NCBI GenBank assembly: GCA_036389835.1
Contig: DASVWC010000014.1
Coordinates: forward strand, 1 to 64,000
From: AC-37 sp036389835
Lineage (GTDB): Bacteria > Actinomycetota > Thermoleophilia > Solirubrobacterales > Thermoleophilaceae
Reading direction: 5' to 3'
Length of the DNA stretch: 64,000 nucleotides
Both the position numbers and the translations under genes were made by a program. The notes beneath the pieces are model-generated. The model was given only the letters and a program-made list of their open reading frames with translations, had not been told where the DNA came from and did not search any database. Position 1 is the first letter of the stretch. Each line of letters begins with the position of its first letter. Positions 44,497 through 58,400 of the stretch are shown here, piece by piece.

Positions 44497-46470
44497 TTGA
44501 ATTCGCTATTGGACTCCCTGTCTGAGTGGGCCGCCCTGCGCGCGGACGGGGTCGCGTACCGCTTTCTCGAGACCGGCGACGTGGACGGCGCGAGCGCCAC
44601 GATCACCTTCGGCCAATTGGGGGAGCGAGCTCGCGCGATCGGAGGATGGCTGCAGGAGCACGGCTACGCCGGCAGCCGCGCGCTGCTGCTCTACCCGGCC
44701 GGCCTGGAGTTCGTGAGCGGCTACATGGGCTGCCTGTTCGGCGGCGTGGTGGCCGTCCCGTGCGCCGCCCCGCATCCGGCCAACTTCGAGCGCGAGCTCC
44801 AGCGCCTGAAGCGCCTGATCGCGGACGCGGCGCCCGACGTCGTCCTGTCGTCGGAGCCGTTTCTCTCGGCGGTGCGCTCGATGGCGTCCGAGGTGCCCGA
44901 GCTGGCCGCGCTGACCTGGGTCGCTACGGCCGACATCCCCGACCAGGCGCAGGAGGCCTGGCGCCGGCCTGAGCTCGGCTCGAGCTCGGTCGCCTTCCTC
45001 CAGTACACGTCGGGCTCGACCAGCGCCCCGCGCGGCGTGATGGTGAGCCACGGCAACCTGATGGACCAGCAGCGGATGCTCGCGACCTGCCTCGGCCACA
45101 CCCCCGGCTGTCTGGCGTCGCTGCCCGGCGACCTGATCGTCAGCTGGCTGCCGGTGTTCCACGACCTCGGCCTGATCGCCAACGTGCTCCACGCGCTCTA
45201 CCTCGGGCAGACCGCCGTCATGTTCCCGCCCGAGCACTTCGTGCAGCGCCCGGACCGCTGGCTCAGGGCGATCTCGAGGTACCGCGCGCACACCGCCGGC
45301 GGGCCCAACTTCGCGTTCGAGCTGTGCGTGCGCCGGGCCACCCCGGAGCTGGTCGAGAGCCTCGACCTCGACCCGTGGCTCAGCGCGTTCAACTGCGCGG
45401 AGCCGGTGCGCGCGTCGACCATCCGGCGCTTCGCCGAGGTGTTCGGGCCGGCCGGCTTCCGGCGGACGGCCTTCTACCCCTCCTACGGGCTCGCCGAGGC
45501 GACGCTGGCGGTCACCGGAGGCGACCCCGAGGGCGAGCCGCGGATCATCCCGGCGCCCGGCGGCGGCGGTCGCGAGCTCGTGAGCGTCGGCCGGGCGCGG
45601 CCGGGCGTCTCGCTGGTCGTGGTCGACCCGGAAACCGGGGCGCCGCGCGCCGGCGGTGAGGTCGGCGAGATCTGGATCGCCGGGGCGAGCGTGGCGCTCG
45701 GGTACTGGAACGACCCCGCGGCCACCGCGGCGGTGTTCGACGCCCGTCTGCCGGACGGCCGGACCGGCTACCTGCGCACCGGCGACCTCGGCTTCCTTCG
45801 CGACGGCGAGCTCTACGTCACCGGCCGCGCCAAGGACCTGATGATCGTGGATGGGCGCAACCACTACCCGCAGGACCTCGAGCTGACCGCGGAGCTGGCT
45901 CACCCGGCGGTCCGGCCCGGCTGCATCGCGGCGTTCTCGGTCGACGGCGGCGACGCCGAGCGGGCGGTGATCGTGGCCGAGGTGGCGCCCAAGCGGATGC
46001 CCGACCCGCGCGAGGTCGAGGCGGCGATCCGGCGCGCGATCGACGCGGAGCACGGGCTCGCGCTGCGCTCGATCGCTCTGATCATGCCGCGCACGATCTT
46101 CAAGACGTCGAGCGGCAAGATCCAGCGGGCGGCCACCCGGAAGGCGTACCTCGAGGGGACCCTGGCGCCCTTCGAGGCGCCGGCGGAGCCGGATCCCGCG
46201 CCGGCGGAGCCGGATCCCGCGCCGGCGCCGGCCTCGCCGCCCGCGGCGGTCGCGCCGGCGGAGGTCGAGGCGTGGCTGACCGCGGCGGTGGCCCGCAGGC
46301 TCGAGGGCGACCCCGCGGAGATCGAGGTCGACCGCCCGATCGCCGACTACGGACTCGGCTCGCGCGCACTCGTGGAGCTCGTGGGCGAGCTCGGCGCGCT
46401 GCTCGGCCGCGACCTCGAGACGACGCTGCTGTACGACTATCCGACGATCGCGCGCGCGGCGCGGGCGATC
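44497..46470 (+). other. Megasynthase loading region: FAAL and ACP1
   Basis: The AMP-ligase motif is Y-T-S-G-S-T-S-A-P-R-G-V with S-H-G-N-L; the late part has R-N-H-Y-P-Q-D and F-K-T-S-S-G-K-I-Q-R. FAAL family members make acyl-AMP and pass the acyl group to a carrier protein instead of CoA. A Pro/Ala/Glu linker joins it to ACP1, whose phosphopantetheine serine is Ser622 in Y-G-L-G-S-R. The usual L-D-S is L-G-S here, a common variant in FAAL-linked carriers. Confidence 0.88.
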
Positions 46471-49400
46471 GGCGCCGCCGAGAACGGGGCGAGCGCGCCG
46501 CGCGCTCCGTCCACCACCGAGCCGATCGCGATCGTCGCGCTGGCCTGCCGCTTCCCGGGCGGGGCGAACAGCCCCGAGGAGCTGTGGCGGCTGCTGCGCG
46601 ACGGCGTGGACGCGGTCGGCGGCCCCCCGGGTCGCTGGGACGCCGGCGCTCTGCACGACTCCGACCCCGACGCGGCCGGCAAGGCGTACACGCTCGAGGG
46701 CGGCTTCCTGAGCGACGTCGATCGCTTCGACGCACGCTTCTTCGGGATCGCCCCGCGCGAGGCCGCCGCGATGGACCCGCAGCAGCGGCTGCTGCTGGAG
46801 GCGAGCTGGGAGGCGCTCGAGCGCGCGGGCATCCGGCCGCACGAGCTGAGCGACACCGCGACCGGCGTCTACGTCGGCCTGTACGACAGCGGCTACTCGG
46901 CCGGCATGAGCCTCGAGCAGCTCGACGGGCACACCGCGACGGGCTCGGCGGCCAGCGTGGCGTCGGGGCGGATCGCCTACACCCTGGGGCTCCAGGGGCC
47001 GGCCGTGACCCTGGACACCGCGTGCTCGTCGTCGCTCGTCGCCGTGCACATGGCGGCGCAGGGGCTGCGCGGCGGCGAGTGCGACCTCGCGCTCGCCGGC
47101 GGCGCCACCGTGATGGCCACGCCGCGCGCCTTCGTCGAGTTCAGCCGCCTGCGCGGGCTGTCGCCGTCCGGCCGCTGCCGGCCGTTCTCCAGCGCGGCCG
47201 ACGGGATCGTGTGGGGCGAGGGCTGCGGGCTGCTGGTGCTGAAGCGGCTGGCCGACGCCGAGCGGGACGGCGACCGGGTGCTGGCGCTGATCGCCGGCTC
47301 CGCGATCAACCAGGACGGCCGCAGCCAGGGGCTGAGCGCGCCGAACGGCCTGGCGCAGGAGCGCGTCGTGCGCGCGGCTCTGGACGTGGCCGAGCTGCGG
47401 CCGGAGGACGTCGACTACGTCGAGGCGCACGGCACCGGGACTCCGCTGGGCGACCCGATCGAGGGCCGTGCGCTGGCGCGCGTGTTCGGGGCGTCGCGCC
47501 CGCCGGAGCGGCCGCTTTACGTCGGGTCGCTCAAGTCGAACCTCGGCCACACGCAGGCCGCGGCCGGGGTCGGCGGCGTGATCAAGGCCGTGCTCGCGCT
47601 CCAGCACGAGGAGCTGCCCCCGTCGCTGCACGGCGAGGCCCCCGCCGCGCCCGTGGACGGCAGCGCCGGCGTGGAGCTGCTGACACGCGGCATGCCCTGG
47701 CCGCGCGGAGCCCGCGACCGCTGCGCCGGCGTGAGCAGCTTCGGGATCAGCGGAACCAACGCGCACCTGGTCCTGCGGGAGCCACCCGATCGGCCGTCGC
47801 GAGTCGCGGACGAGCCCGCGCCCGCCGGCCTCGAGCCGACGCTGTTCCCGCTCTCGGCTCGGAGCCCGGGTGCGCTGGCGGGGCAGGCGGCGCGGTTGGC
47901 CGCGGCGCTGGAGGCCGATCCGCGGCTCGACGTGCGCTCCGTCGCTCGCACGCTCAGCTGCCACCGGACGAGCTTCGAGCGCCGTGCGGCCGTCGTCGGC
48001 CGCTCCCGGGAGGACCTGCTCGGCGCGCTGCGGAGCCTGGCGGATGGCCGTCCGGACCCGGAGCTCGTCGCCGGGCCGGGCGAGGGACCGATCTCCGGAA
48101 AGCTCGCGTTCGTCTTCCCCGGACAGGGTGCGCAGTGGGCGGGGATGGCCGCCGACCTCCTGGCCCGGTCGGCCGCGTTCCGGGACGAGCTCGCACGCTG
48201 TGACGAGGCCCTCCGGCAGCACCTGGGCTGGTCGGTCGAGTCCGCGCTGCGCGGCGCGGCCGCCGCCCCCGACCTGAGCCGGGTCGACGTGATCCAGCCC
48301 GTGCTGTTCGCGGTCATGGTGTCGCTGGCGGCCGTCTGGCGCTCGTTCGGCGTGGAGCCGGACGCGGTGATCGGCCACAGCCAGGGCGAGGTGGCGGCGG
48401 CCTGCGTCGCCGGGGCGCTCACGCTCGACGAGGCCGCGAGCGTGGTCGCCCACCGCGCCAGGGCGCTGTCGAGCCTGGGCGGGAGCGGCGCGATGGCGGT
48501 CGTCGCACTGCCGCACGACGAGGTGCAGGAGCGGCTCGCGCCGCTGGAGCCGGACGTGTCGGTGGCGGCGATCAACAGCGCGCGGGCGACGGTCGTGACC
48601 GGCGACCCCGCGGGCCTCGAGACCTTCCTCGCCGGCCTCGGTCGCGACGGCGTGTTCGCCCGCCGCCTCCAGGTCGACTACGCCTCGCACAGCCCCGCCG
48701 TCGAGCCGCTGCGAGAGCCGATCGTGGCCGGCCTCGCCGCCATCTCCAGCCGGCCGCCGGCCGTCGGGTGGTACTCGACCGTGCTCGGCGAGGAGGTCGA
48801 CGGCCGCCCACTGGACGCGGACTACTGGTACCGGAACCTGCGCGAACCGGTCCGCTTCGCCGCGGCCGTCGAGCGGATGTGCGGCGACGGCTTCCGCCAC
48901 TTCGTCGAGCTCAGCCCGCACCCGTCGCTGCTGATGGCGATCGACACCATCGCCGGCGACGCGGGCCTGCCGGTCGTGGCGGTGGGGTCGCTGCGCCGCG
49001 AGGGCGACGGGCTGGGCAGCCTGATGCGATCGCTGTCCGAGCTGCACGTCGCGGGCCGCGACCTGCGCTGGGAGCGGATCGCGCCCGCGGCCCACCGTGT
49101 CGAGCTGCCCACCTACGCGTTCGACGGCGAGCGCTACTGGATCGAACCCGCCGGGGGCGCGCCGGCAGCGCCGGCCGGCGCGCACCCGCTGCTGGGCGTC
49201 CAGGTCGAGTCGGCCGGCGCGGAACGGTGGATCTCGCGCAGGGTCTGGTCCAGCGGCGCCGACGGCTGGCTGCGCGACCACCGCGTGTTCGACCGGGTGG
49301 TGCTGTCCGGAACCACCGTCATGGAGCTCTGCCAGGCGGCCGCGGACGCGGCCTTGCCGGACCGCGCGACCGACGTCACCGAGCTGGTGATGACGGCCCC

Positions 49401-52400
49401 CCTCGTGCTTCCGCGCGAGGGCGCGCTCGAGGTGCAGGTCGAGGCCGCGGTCTCGGCGGAGCCCGGCGCGGGCCTCGACGTGGCGGTCTACAGCCGCCCC
49501 AGCGGCGGCGAGCCGGCGGCGTGGACGCGGCACGCCACGGCCGTCGCCGCCCCGGCGAGCCCGCTGGCGGCCGGCTCGCCCCCGGACTGGCCGGACGGCG
49601 CGACCCCGCTCTGGACGGAGTCGAGCTACGCGCGGCTGGCCGAGGCGGGCCTCTCGTACGGACCCGCGTTCCAGGGCGTTCGGACGGCCGTGGCGACCGG
49701 CGAGGGAAGCCTGCTGGCGCGGCTGTCGCTGCCACCGCAGGCGCGCGACGGCGCGACCGCCGGACGCGTTCATCCGGCGCTGCTCGACGCGGCGCTCCAC
49801 GTGGCGGTCGCGCTCGAGACGTCGGGCCGCGCGCTGGTGCCGGTGGCCGTCGGCCGCTGCTCGCTGCCGCGGGAGGAGGCCGAGGAGCTGGTCGCGGCGG
49901 TGGACTCGGCGGCGGCGTCGAGCGGCGACGTCGTGCTCGACGTGACGCTCTGGAGCGTGGACGGCTTCCCGGTGGGGCGGCTGGAGGGGGTCCGGCTGCG
50001 GCCGATCGCCGCCGGCGAGCTCGATCACGCCTCGGCCGCGCGCGACCTCTACGCGGTGCGGTGGACGCCGCGCTCCGACCCGGTGCAGGCCGAGGGCGGC
50101 CACTGGGCGGTCGTGGCCGAAGCCGGCGACCCGCGGGCGAGCGCCGTGCTCGGCGCGCTGCGGGAGGCGGGCTTGGAGCCCACGCCGGTCGAGCCGGGCG
50201 CGGAGCTCCCGCCGGAGGTGGACGTCACGGTCCGCTGCCTGCCGGGCGCGAGCGTGCCGGACGGGCCGGACGAGCTCGACTCGCTGGCGGACCGCTCGGA
50301 GCGCTTCACCGCCGACGGGCTCGCCGAGCTCGTCTCGCTGGCGAGGACCGGCGCCGGGCGCGTCGTGTGGATCACCTCCGGCGCGGTCGCCACGGGCGCG
50401 GGGGACCCCCGGGGCGGACTCCTCCAGTCCCCGCTGTGGGGCGCCGCGCGCAGCGCTCGCAGCGAGCACCCGGACCTCGCCCTCGAGCTGGTCGACGTCG
50501 GCGAGGACGCCGGGGCCGCGGCCCTGCTCGCCGCGCTGTGCGATCGGGACGAGCCGGAGCTGGCCGTGCGCGGCGAGCGGGTGCTCGCGCCGCGGCTGGT
50601 GCGCTGCCCGCCCGACGACGACCCGCGCGTGGGCGCCGCCGACCGGTCGGTCGTCCCGACCGACGGCACGGTGCTGATCAGCGGCGGCCTCGGCGCGATC
50701 GGCGCGCGGATCGCGCGGCGCCTCGCCGAGCACGGCGTGCCGCGGCTGCTGCTGGCCTCGCGCCACGGCGAGCAGGATCCGCGCGCCGCCGGCGTCGTGG
50801 CGGAGCTCTCCGCCCTCGGTGCGACCGTCGACGTGGCGGCGTGCGACGTGGCGGACGCCGGCGCGCTGGGTGCGCTCCTGCGGGGAATCGACCCGCGCCT
50901 GCCGCTCCGCGGCGTGGTGCACTGCGCCGGCGTCCTCTCCGACGCCCTGCTCACCGACCAATCCCCGGAGCGGCTGGCGGAGGTCATGCGCCCCAAGGCC
51001 GCGGGCGCCTGGAACCTGCACCGGCTGACCCTCGACCAGCCGCTCGCGCTGTTCGCGCTGATCTCGTCGGTGGCGGGCGTCGTCGGGAGCGCCGGCCAGT
51101 CCAACTACGCCGCTGCGAACGCCTTCCTCGACAGGCTCGCCCACGAGCGCCAGGCGCTCGGGCTCCCGGCCACGTCCATCTCGTTCGGCCCCTGGTCGGA
51201 CGGTGGCCTCGCGGAGGACAGCCTCGCGCGCAGCGCCGGCCGCGGCTTCGCGCCGCTCGCCCCCGACCACGGCCTGGAGCTGTTCGACCTGTCGATCCGG
51301 CGCGAGCGCCCGCACCTCGTGGCCACGATCGTCGACCTCGAGCGGGTGCGCTCGGCGCACGCCGGCGCGGTGCCGGCGCTGTGGCGCACGCTGCTGCCCC
51401 GGCCACGCGCCGGCGAGACGCGCGGCTCGCTCGCCGAACGGCTGGCGACGCTCGCCGCTCCGGAGCGCGCCGAGCGCGTGCTGGCGGTCGTGAGCGAGGA
51501 GGCCGCCCGCGTGCTGGGGCTCGGCTCGGCCCGCGAGATCCCCCCCGAGCGGCCGCTGGGCGAGCTCGGGCTCGACTCGCTGATGGCGCTCGAGCTGCGC
51601 AACCGGCTAGGTGCCCGCTTCGGCGCCCGCCTGCCGGCCACGCTGCTGTTCGACCGCCCGGCCCCGCGCGACCTAGCCGCTCACCTGATGGAGAACGTGC
51701 TCACGGCCGCCGAGCCCCGGCCGGCGGCCGGGCCGCGCCCCGCCCGGCCGACGTCGCGATCGGCCGACGAGCCGATCGCGATCGTGTCGATGGCCTGCCG
51801 CCTGCCCGGCGGTGTCGCGGACCCGGACGGGCTCTGGGAGCTGCTCGACGAGGGCCGCGACGCGATCGGCCCGTTTCCCGCCGACCGCTGGGACGTCGAC
51901 TCCCTCTACGACCCCGACCCCGACGCGGCCGGCAAGTCCTACGCCCGCGACGGCGGCTTCCTGGGCCGCATAGACGCCTTCGACGCTGGCTTCTTCGGAA
52001 TCACGCCGCGCGAGGCGACGGCGATGGACCCCCAGCAGCGCCTGCTGCTGGAGACCGCCTGGGAGGCGCTCGAGCGAGGGGGCATCGTGCCCGCCGGGCT
52101 CGCCGGCAGCCCGACCGGCGTGTACCTGGGAATGCTCGGCAGCGACTACGCGATGGGGCGGAGCCTGAACCAGCTCGACGGCTACGCGGGCACCGGCAAC
52201 GCGCTGAGCGTCGCGTCCGGCCGGCTGGCGTACGCGCTCGGGCTCGTCGGACCGGCGCTTACCGTCGACACCGCCTGCTCCTCGTCGCTGCTCGCGCTCC
52301 ATCTCGCCGCCGCCGGGCTGCGCTCCGGCGAGTGCGAGCTCGCGCTGGTGGGGGGCGCGACGGTGATGACGACGCCGCGCACGTTCGTCGAGTTCAGCCG

Positions 52401-55400
52401 GCTGCGCGGGCTCGCGCCGAGCGGGCGCAGCCGGTCGTTCTCCGACGACGCCGACGGGACCGGCTTCTCCGAGGGGGTCGCGGTGATCGTGGCGAAGCGC
52501 CTGAGCGACGCCCGGCGCGACCGCGACGACGTGCTCGCCGTGGTGCGCGGGACCGCCGTCAACCAGGACGGTCGCAGCCAGGGCCTGTCGGTTCCGTTCG
52601 GCCCGTCGCAGGAGCAGGTGGTACGCCGGGCGCTGGAACGCTCGTCGCTGACGCCGGCGGACGTCGACTACGTGGAGGCCCACGGCACCGGCACGATGCT
52701 CGGGGACCCGATCGAGGCCAACGCGCTGGCGCAGGTGTTCGGCCCGACCCGACCGGACGGGCGGCGGGTGCGGCTCGGCTCGATCAAGTCGAACGTGGGC
52801 CACCTCCAGGCCGCCGCCGGGCTCGCCGGCGTCATGAAGGTCGTGCTCGCCATGCAGCACGAGCGGATCCCGCCGACGCTGCACGTGTCGAAGCCGACCC
52901 GTCACGTCGAATGGGAGGAGAGCGGCCTGCGGCTGGTCCGCGAGCCGGAGCCCTGGCCACGCGCCGACCGGCCGCGGCGGGCCGGGGTCAGCTCGTTCGG
53001 CATCAGCGGCACGAACGTGCACGCGATCGTCGAGGAGGCGCCGCGGGTGGAGGGGGAGGAGCGGGCCCCCGAGCCGGCTCGCACCGTGCCGTTCCTCGTG
53101 ACCGCACGCGACGACGCGGCCCTGTCGCGCCACGCCGAGCTGCTCGCGGCCCACGTCGCCGCGCGCCCCGGCCTGGCAGCGGCCGACGTCGCGTCCGCCC
53201 TCGCCCGCGACCGCACCCACTTCGAGCGCCGGGCCGTGGTGCTGGCCGGGGACCGCGACGAGCTGCTGGCCGGGCTGGACGCGGTGGCGGCCGGTCGCGC
53301 CGGACCCGACGTGCTGCTGCCGGGGGGCGAGCCGGTCGGAGGCAAGGTGGCGTTCGTGTTCCCCGGCCACAGCCCGCGCTGGGCCGGGATGGGCGCCGAC
53401 CTGCTGGAGCGGTCCGAGCCGTTCGCCGGCGCGCTCGAGCGCTGCGACGAGGCGATCCGCCGGTACGTCGACTGGTCCGTGCTGGCGGTCGTCCGCGGGG
53501 AGGCGGACGCTCCGGACATGGGCCGCGTGGACGTGATCCAGCCGGTGACGTTCGCCCTCCACTGCGCGCTCACAGCGCTGTGGCGCGCGCAGGGCGTCGA
53601 GCCGGAGGCGGTCGTGGGGCACAGCTTCGGCGAGATCGCCGCGGCGCACGTGGCGGGCGCCCTCAGCCTCGACCAGGCGGCCGCCATCGTCAGCCGGCGC
53701 GCTCTCAGCCTGCGGCCGGCCGAGGGCCGCGGCGGGCTGCTGTCGGTCGAGCTGCCGGGCGCGGAGGTCGAGGAGCGGCTCGCCGCGTTCGGCGGGCGGC
53801 TGTCGGTGGCGGCGGTCAACAGCGGCCGCTCCACAGCCGTCGCGGGCGACCTCGCGACGCTCGACGAGCTCAAGGCCGCGCTCGCCGCCGATGGCCTCTC
53901 AGCGCGGCGCGTGCCGGTTCCGTTCGCGGCGCACAGCGCGCAGATGGACCCGATCGCGCAGGACCTGCGCGCGCAGCTCGACGGCATCGCCGGGGGCGCC
54001 GAGTCGCTCGCGCTCTACTCGACGGTCCTCGGCGAGCGGGTGGCCGGCGACGCTCTCGACGCCGATTACTGGGCCCGGAACCTGCGCGAGCCGATCCGCT
54101 TCGCCGCCGCGCTGCGCCGCATGCTCGACGACGGCTATCGCAGCTTCGTGGAGGTCGCGCCGCACCCGGCGCTCGGCCCCTCCGTCGAGAGCGTGGCCCT
54201 CGACGCCGGCATGCCCGTCGCCGCGGTCGGCTCGCTGCGCCGGGACGAGGACGGCCGCGCGAGCATGCTGCGGAACCTCGCCCGGCTCGCGATCGCCGGC
54301 CACGACCCCGACTGGTCGAAGGTCTTTCCCGAGCGCCGGCGCGTGGAGCTGCCGACCTATCCCTTCGCCCGCGAGCGGTTCTGGTCGCCGCCCGAGGCGG
54401 CGCACTCGGCCGGGCCGGCGGACACGCCGCTCGTGCACGCCCACGTCACACCCAGCGACGAGCCGGAGCGCGACATCTTCGAGGCGGAGGTCGACCTGCG
54501 CGACCCGCGCTTCGCGTACCTCGGCGACCACCGCGTCGGCGGCGCGATCTGGCTGCCGGCGGCGGCGTTCCTCGAGATGGCGTTCGAGGCCGCCGACACG
54601 CTGCGCCCGGGCGCGCGGGTGACGCTCGCCGACGTGAGGTTCGACGAGCCACTGCCGCTCGCCGAGGGCGAGCCGGCCCGGGTTCAGCTAATCCTCGGGC
54701 GGCCCGGCGCGGACGGGGCCCGACTGCTGACGATCGCCTCACGCGCGGCGGGCCCCGGCGGCGCGGCGTGGACCACCCACGTGACGGGCACCCTCCTGCC
54801 CGAGGAGGCCGAGCCGGCGGCGGTGGAGCCGATCGAAGCACAGCGGGCGCGCTGCACCACGGCGATCGCGATGGCGGACGTCTACGCCGGGCTGGCGAAG
54901 CTCGGCATCGAGTACGGCGCGGCGTTCCAGCGGCTTCGGTCCGGCTGGAGCGGCCAGGGCGAGGCCGTCGGCCGGCTGAGCGAGGGCCCCCCGGTGCCCG
55001 GCGTGATCGAGCCGGCGCTGCTCGACGCCGCCTTCCACGCCGCCGCGCTGCCGGCGGAGATGCCGTCCGGCACGGCGTTCGTGCCGGCCGGCCTGGGCAG
55101 GGTGCGCCTGGGCGAGGTCCGCACGGCGCCGGCGTGGGTCACCTGCAGCGTGCGCTCGACGAGCCCCGAGCGGGTGTTGCTGGACCTGCGGCTGCTCGAC
55201 TCGGACGAGCGGCCGGTGGTCCACCTCGAGGGCGTCGAGCTGGCTCCGCTGTCGCCGCGGGAGCGCTCGCTCTACGAGGTGCGCTGGAAGCCGCGGCCGC
55301 CGGCCGAGGGCGCGCCCCCGCGCGGCGGCTGGCTGATCCTGAGCGACGAGTCCGGCGTCGGCGCCGCCATCGGCGAGCGGCTCGGCGCGCAGCCGCACGC

Positions 55401-58400
55401 GATCGCCCGGCGCGGCGACGCGTTCCGCGCCGAGGGGCCCGGCCGCTATCGCATCGCCCCGGACGACCCGGCCGGCTTCGACCGGCTGCTCGCGGACGCG
55501 TTCGCGGGCGGTCCACCGGAGCGCGTGGTGGCGCTGTTCGGGCTGGACGCGCGGCCGATCGACTCGCCCCGTGCCATGACCGAGGCCGCCGGCCTCTGCT
55601 GCGGCGCGACCCTGCATCTGGTCCGGGCGATGACCGAGCGCGGGTGGAGCCCGCGGCTGTTCGTGGTCACGCGCGGGAGCCAGGCGGCGGCGGGCAGCGC
55701 CGCCGTGGCGAACCCCGAGCAGGCGCTCGGCTGGGGCTTTGGCGCCACCGTGGCGCAGGAGCATCCCGAGCTGCGCACGACGTTGATCGACCTGCCTCCC
55801 AGCGGCGGGGTGGACGCCCTGTGGGCGGAGCTGCGCCATGCCGACGGCGAGCGGTGGGTGGCGCTGCGCGACTCCGGCCGGCTCGTCCCCCGGCTCGTGC
55901 CCGCGCATCCGGACGATTCCGGTGCGCCCGTCGCGGGTGACCGCACCTATCTGGTGACCGGCGGCCTGGGGGGCCTCGGCCGGATCGCCGGCGAGCGTCT
56001 GGTGAAGCGCGGCGCGCGGCACCTGGCGCTGGTGGGCCGGAGCGAGCCGAGCGCGGAGGCGCTCGCCTGGATACGCGCGCGCGAAGCCGAGGGCGTGGCG
56101 GTTCACGTCCTGCGCGCGGACGTGGCCGACCGCGACGCCCTGGCCGCGGCGCTGGGGGACCTGCGCGGCGCGGCGCCCGCGATCGGGGGCATCGTGCACG
56201 CCGCCGGCATCGTCGAGGACGCGACGCTGGGCACGCTCACGTCGGACCGGATCGGGCGCGTGCTGGCGCCGAAGGTCCTCGGGGCGGCGCTGCTGACCGA
56301 GCTGGTGCCCGAGTCCGAGCTCCTCGTCCTGTTCTCGTCCGCCGCCGGGCTGCTCGGCTCCCCGGGCCAGGCCGCCTACGCCGCGGCCAACGCCTTCCTC
56401 GACGCCTGGGCGCACCACCTCGCCGGGCCCGGGCGCGCGGCGCTCAGCCTCGACTGGGGGCCCTGGGGGGAGGTGGGCATGGTCGCGGACGTGGCCGCGC
56501 GGTCCGCCAACACGGCGCGCTCCGGCCTCGGCAGCTTCTCGTCCGAGGAGGGCGGGGAGCTGTTCGAGCGGGTCCTGGCCTCGGACCGGCGCCAGCTCGC
56601 GCCGGTCGCGCTCGAGCGCGCCGCGCTGGCGCGCCACCCGGAGCTCGTCGAGACTCGCCCGCTGCTGGCCGACCTCGTGCCCCGGGCGCCGCAGCCGGCG
56701 GGGCAGCGCGAGATCGGCCGCCTCGTCCGCGCCGCGGCCGGCCCCGGCGAGCAGCGCGCGCTGGTCGAGACCTACCTGCGCGGCGCCCTCGGCGACGTGA
56801 CCGGCGCCGACATGTCGGCCGTCGAGTCCACGACCGTGCTCCAGGACCTCGAGCTCGACTCCCTGATGCGCGTCACGCTCGGCAACGCGATCGCGCGCGA
56901 CCTGGGGGTGGAGCTTCCCGCACGCGCGGCGCTCGGGGCCGGCGACATCGAGAGCCTCGCCGGGTCGATCCTCGCGGCGCTGGAGGAGGCCGGCCCCGAC
57001 CACGCCCCGGCGCCGGAGCCGGCCGGGACGCCCGCCGCCGCCGGCGCGGTGCCGGAGGTAGAGCGGCTTCCCGCGACGCGCGACGTGATGCGCCTGCTGC
57101 GTGCCGAGGAGCAGGGCACGCCGAGCGTGACACACAACATCGGCTTCGCCGTCCGGCTGGGCACGCCGACCACCCGCGGGCGCTTGACCGAGCTGCTGGA
57201 CGGGCTCGCGGCCCGCCACGCCGCGCTGCGCACCGCGATCGTCCGCGACTCCGACCAGCGCCAGCAGCTCGAGGTGCGGCGGCGGCCGGCCGGAGAGCTG
57301 CTTCGCTGGTCGAAGCTGGACGGCGAGCTCGACGTCGACGCGCGGCTGCGCGAGCTGATGGAGCCGCCGTTCGACCTGACCAGCTCGCCGCTGTGGCGGT
57401 TCGAGCTGCTCGAGTCCGGCTCGGGCGACCAGGTGCTGATCTACGGTGCGCACCACGCGGTGGCCGACCTCACCTCGCTCGTGCTGGTGATGAGCGAGCT
57501 CGACGCCGGGCTGTCCGGCGGGCGCATGGAGGCGGTCGCCTCGAACCGCGACGTCGAGGCGCTGCTGCGCGCGCAGCCGGCCCAGGGGACGGCGGAGCGC
57601 GACGCCGCGATCGCGGAGTGGCGCGCGCAGGTGAGCGGCTGCCGCCGGCTCGACCTGACGCTCGCGGGGCCCCGGCCCGCGGAGCGGAGCTTCCGCGCCG
57701 CCAGCCTGTTCGTCGAGCTGCCGGACGGTCTCGTGGAGCGGGTCGACCGCCAGGCCGGCCGCCTCGGCATCACCCCCGCGGCGTTCTGGCTCGGCGCGCT
57801 CACCGTGTTCCTCGCGCGCGAGCGGGCGCGCAGCCGGTTCGTGCTAGCCGTCCCGGTGGACACCCGGGTGCACGCCGGCGCGTTCGACGCGGTCGGGTTC
57901 TTCGGCGTCCCGATCCCGTTCGCCGCCGAGGTCGGAGCGGACGAGGCCGTCGCCGACGTGCTGAGGCGCACCGACGGCCGGCTCGACCAGGTGCTCGAGA
58001 AGGGCGCCTCGTTCTTCGACGCGATGCCGGCGCTGATGGCCGAGGGCCTGTACCGGCCGAACGCGCCGCTCGTCGAGGTGTACTTCAACTTCATCAGGCC
58101 GCGGGTCCGGCCGCGCGGCGTGGAGGTCCTCCAGGCGGGCACCGGCTACTCGGACCTCGACCTGATGCTGACGGTCGCGCCCGACCTCGGCCACGTCCGG
58201 CTCGACTACAACCTCGACATCGTCGACGCGGACGGGTGCGCGCGGCTGGGACACGACTACCTCGCACTGCTCGACCGGATCGCGGGCGACCCGTCGGCGC
58301 CCGCCGCGCCCCCGGCGGCGCCCGCCGCACCGCCGTCGATAGCGCTGGCGGCCACGTTCGCGCACGGCAAGCTGCCGGGTCTCCTGAGCGCCGCGCTCGA

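Noticed and set aside
44506..51360. A 2284-codon frame on the minus strand opposite the first half of the megasynthase, and others of 500-1200 codons opposite the LAL regulator, the carboxyltransferase and the MFS gene
   Set aside because: They are Arg/Gly/His/Ala-rich, show no domain motif, and lie exactly antisense to well-supported genes. In DNA of this GC content stop codons are rare in the antisense frame, so such frames are expected by chance.
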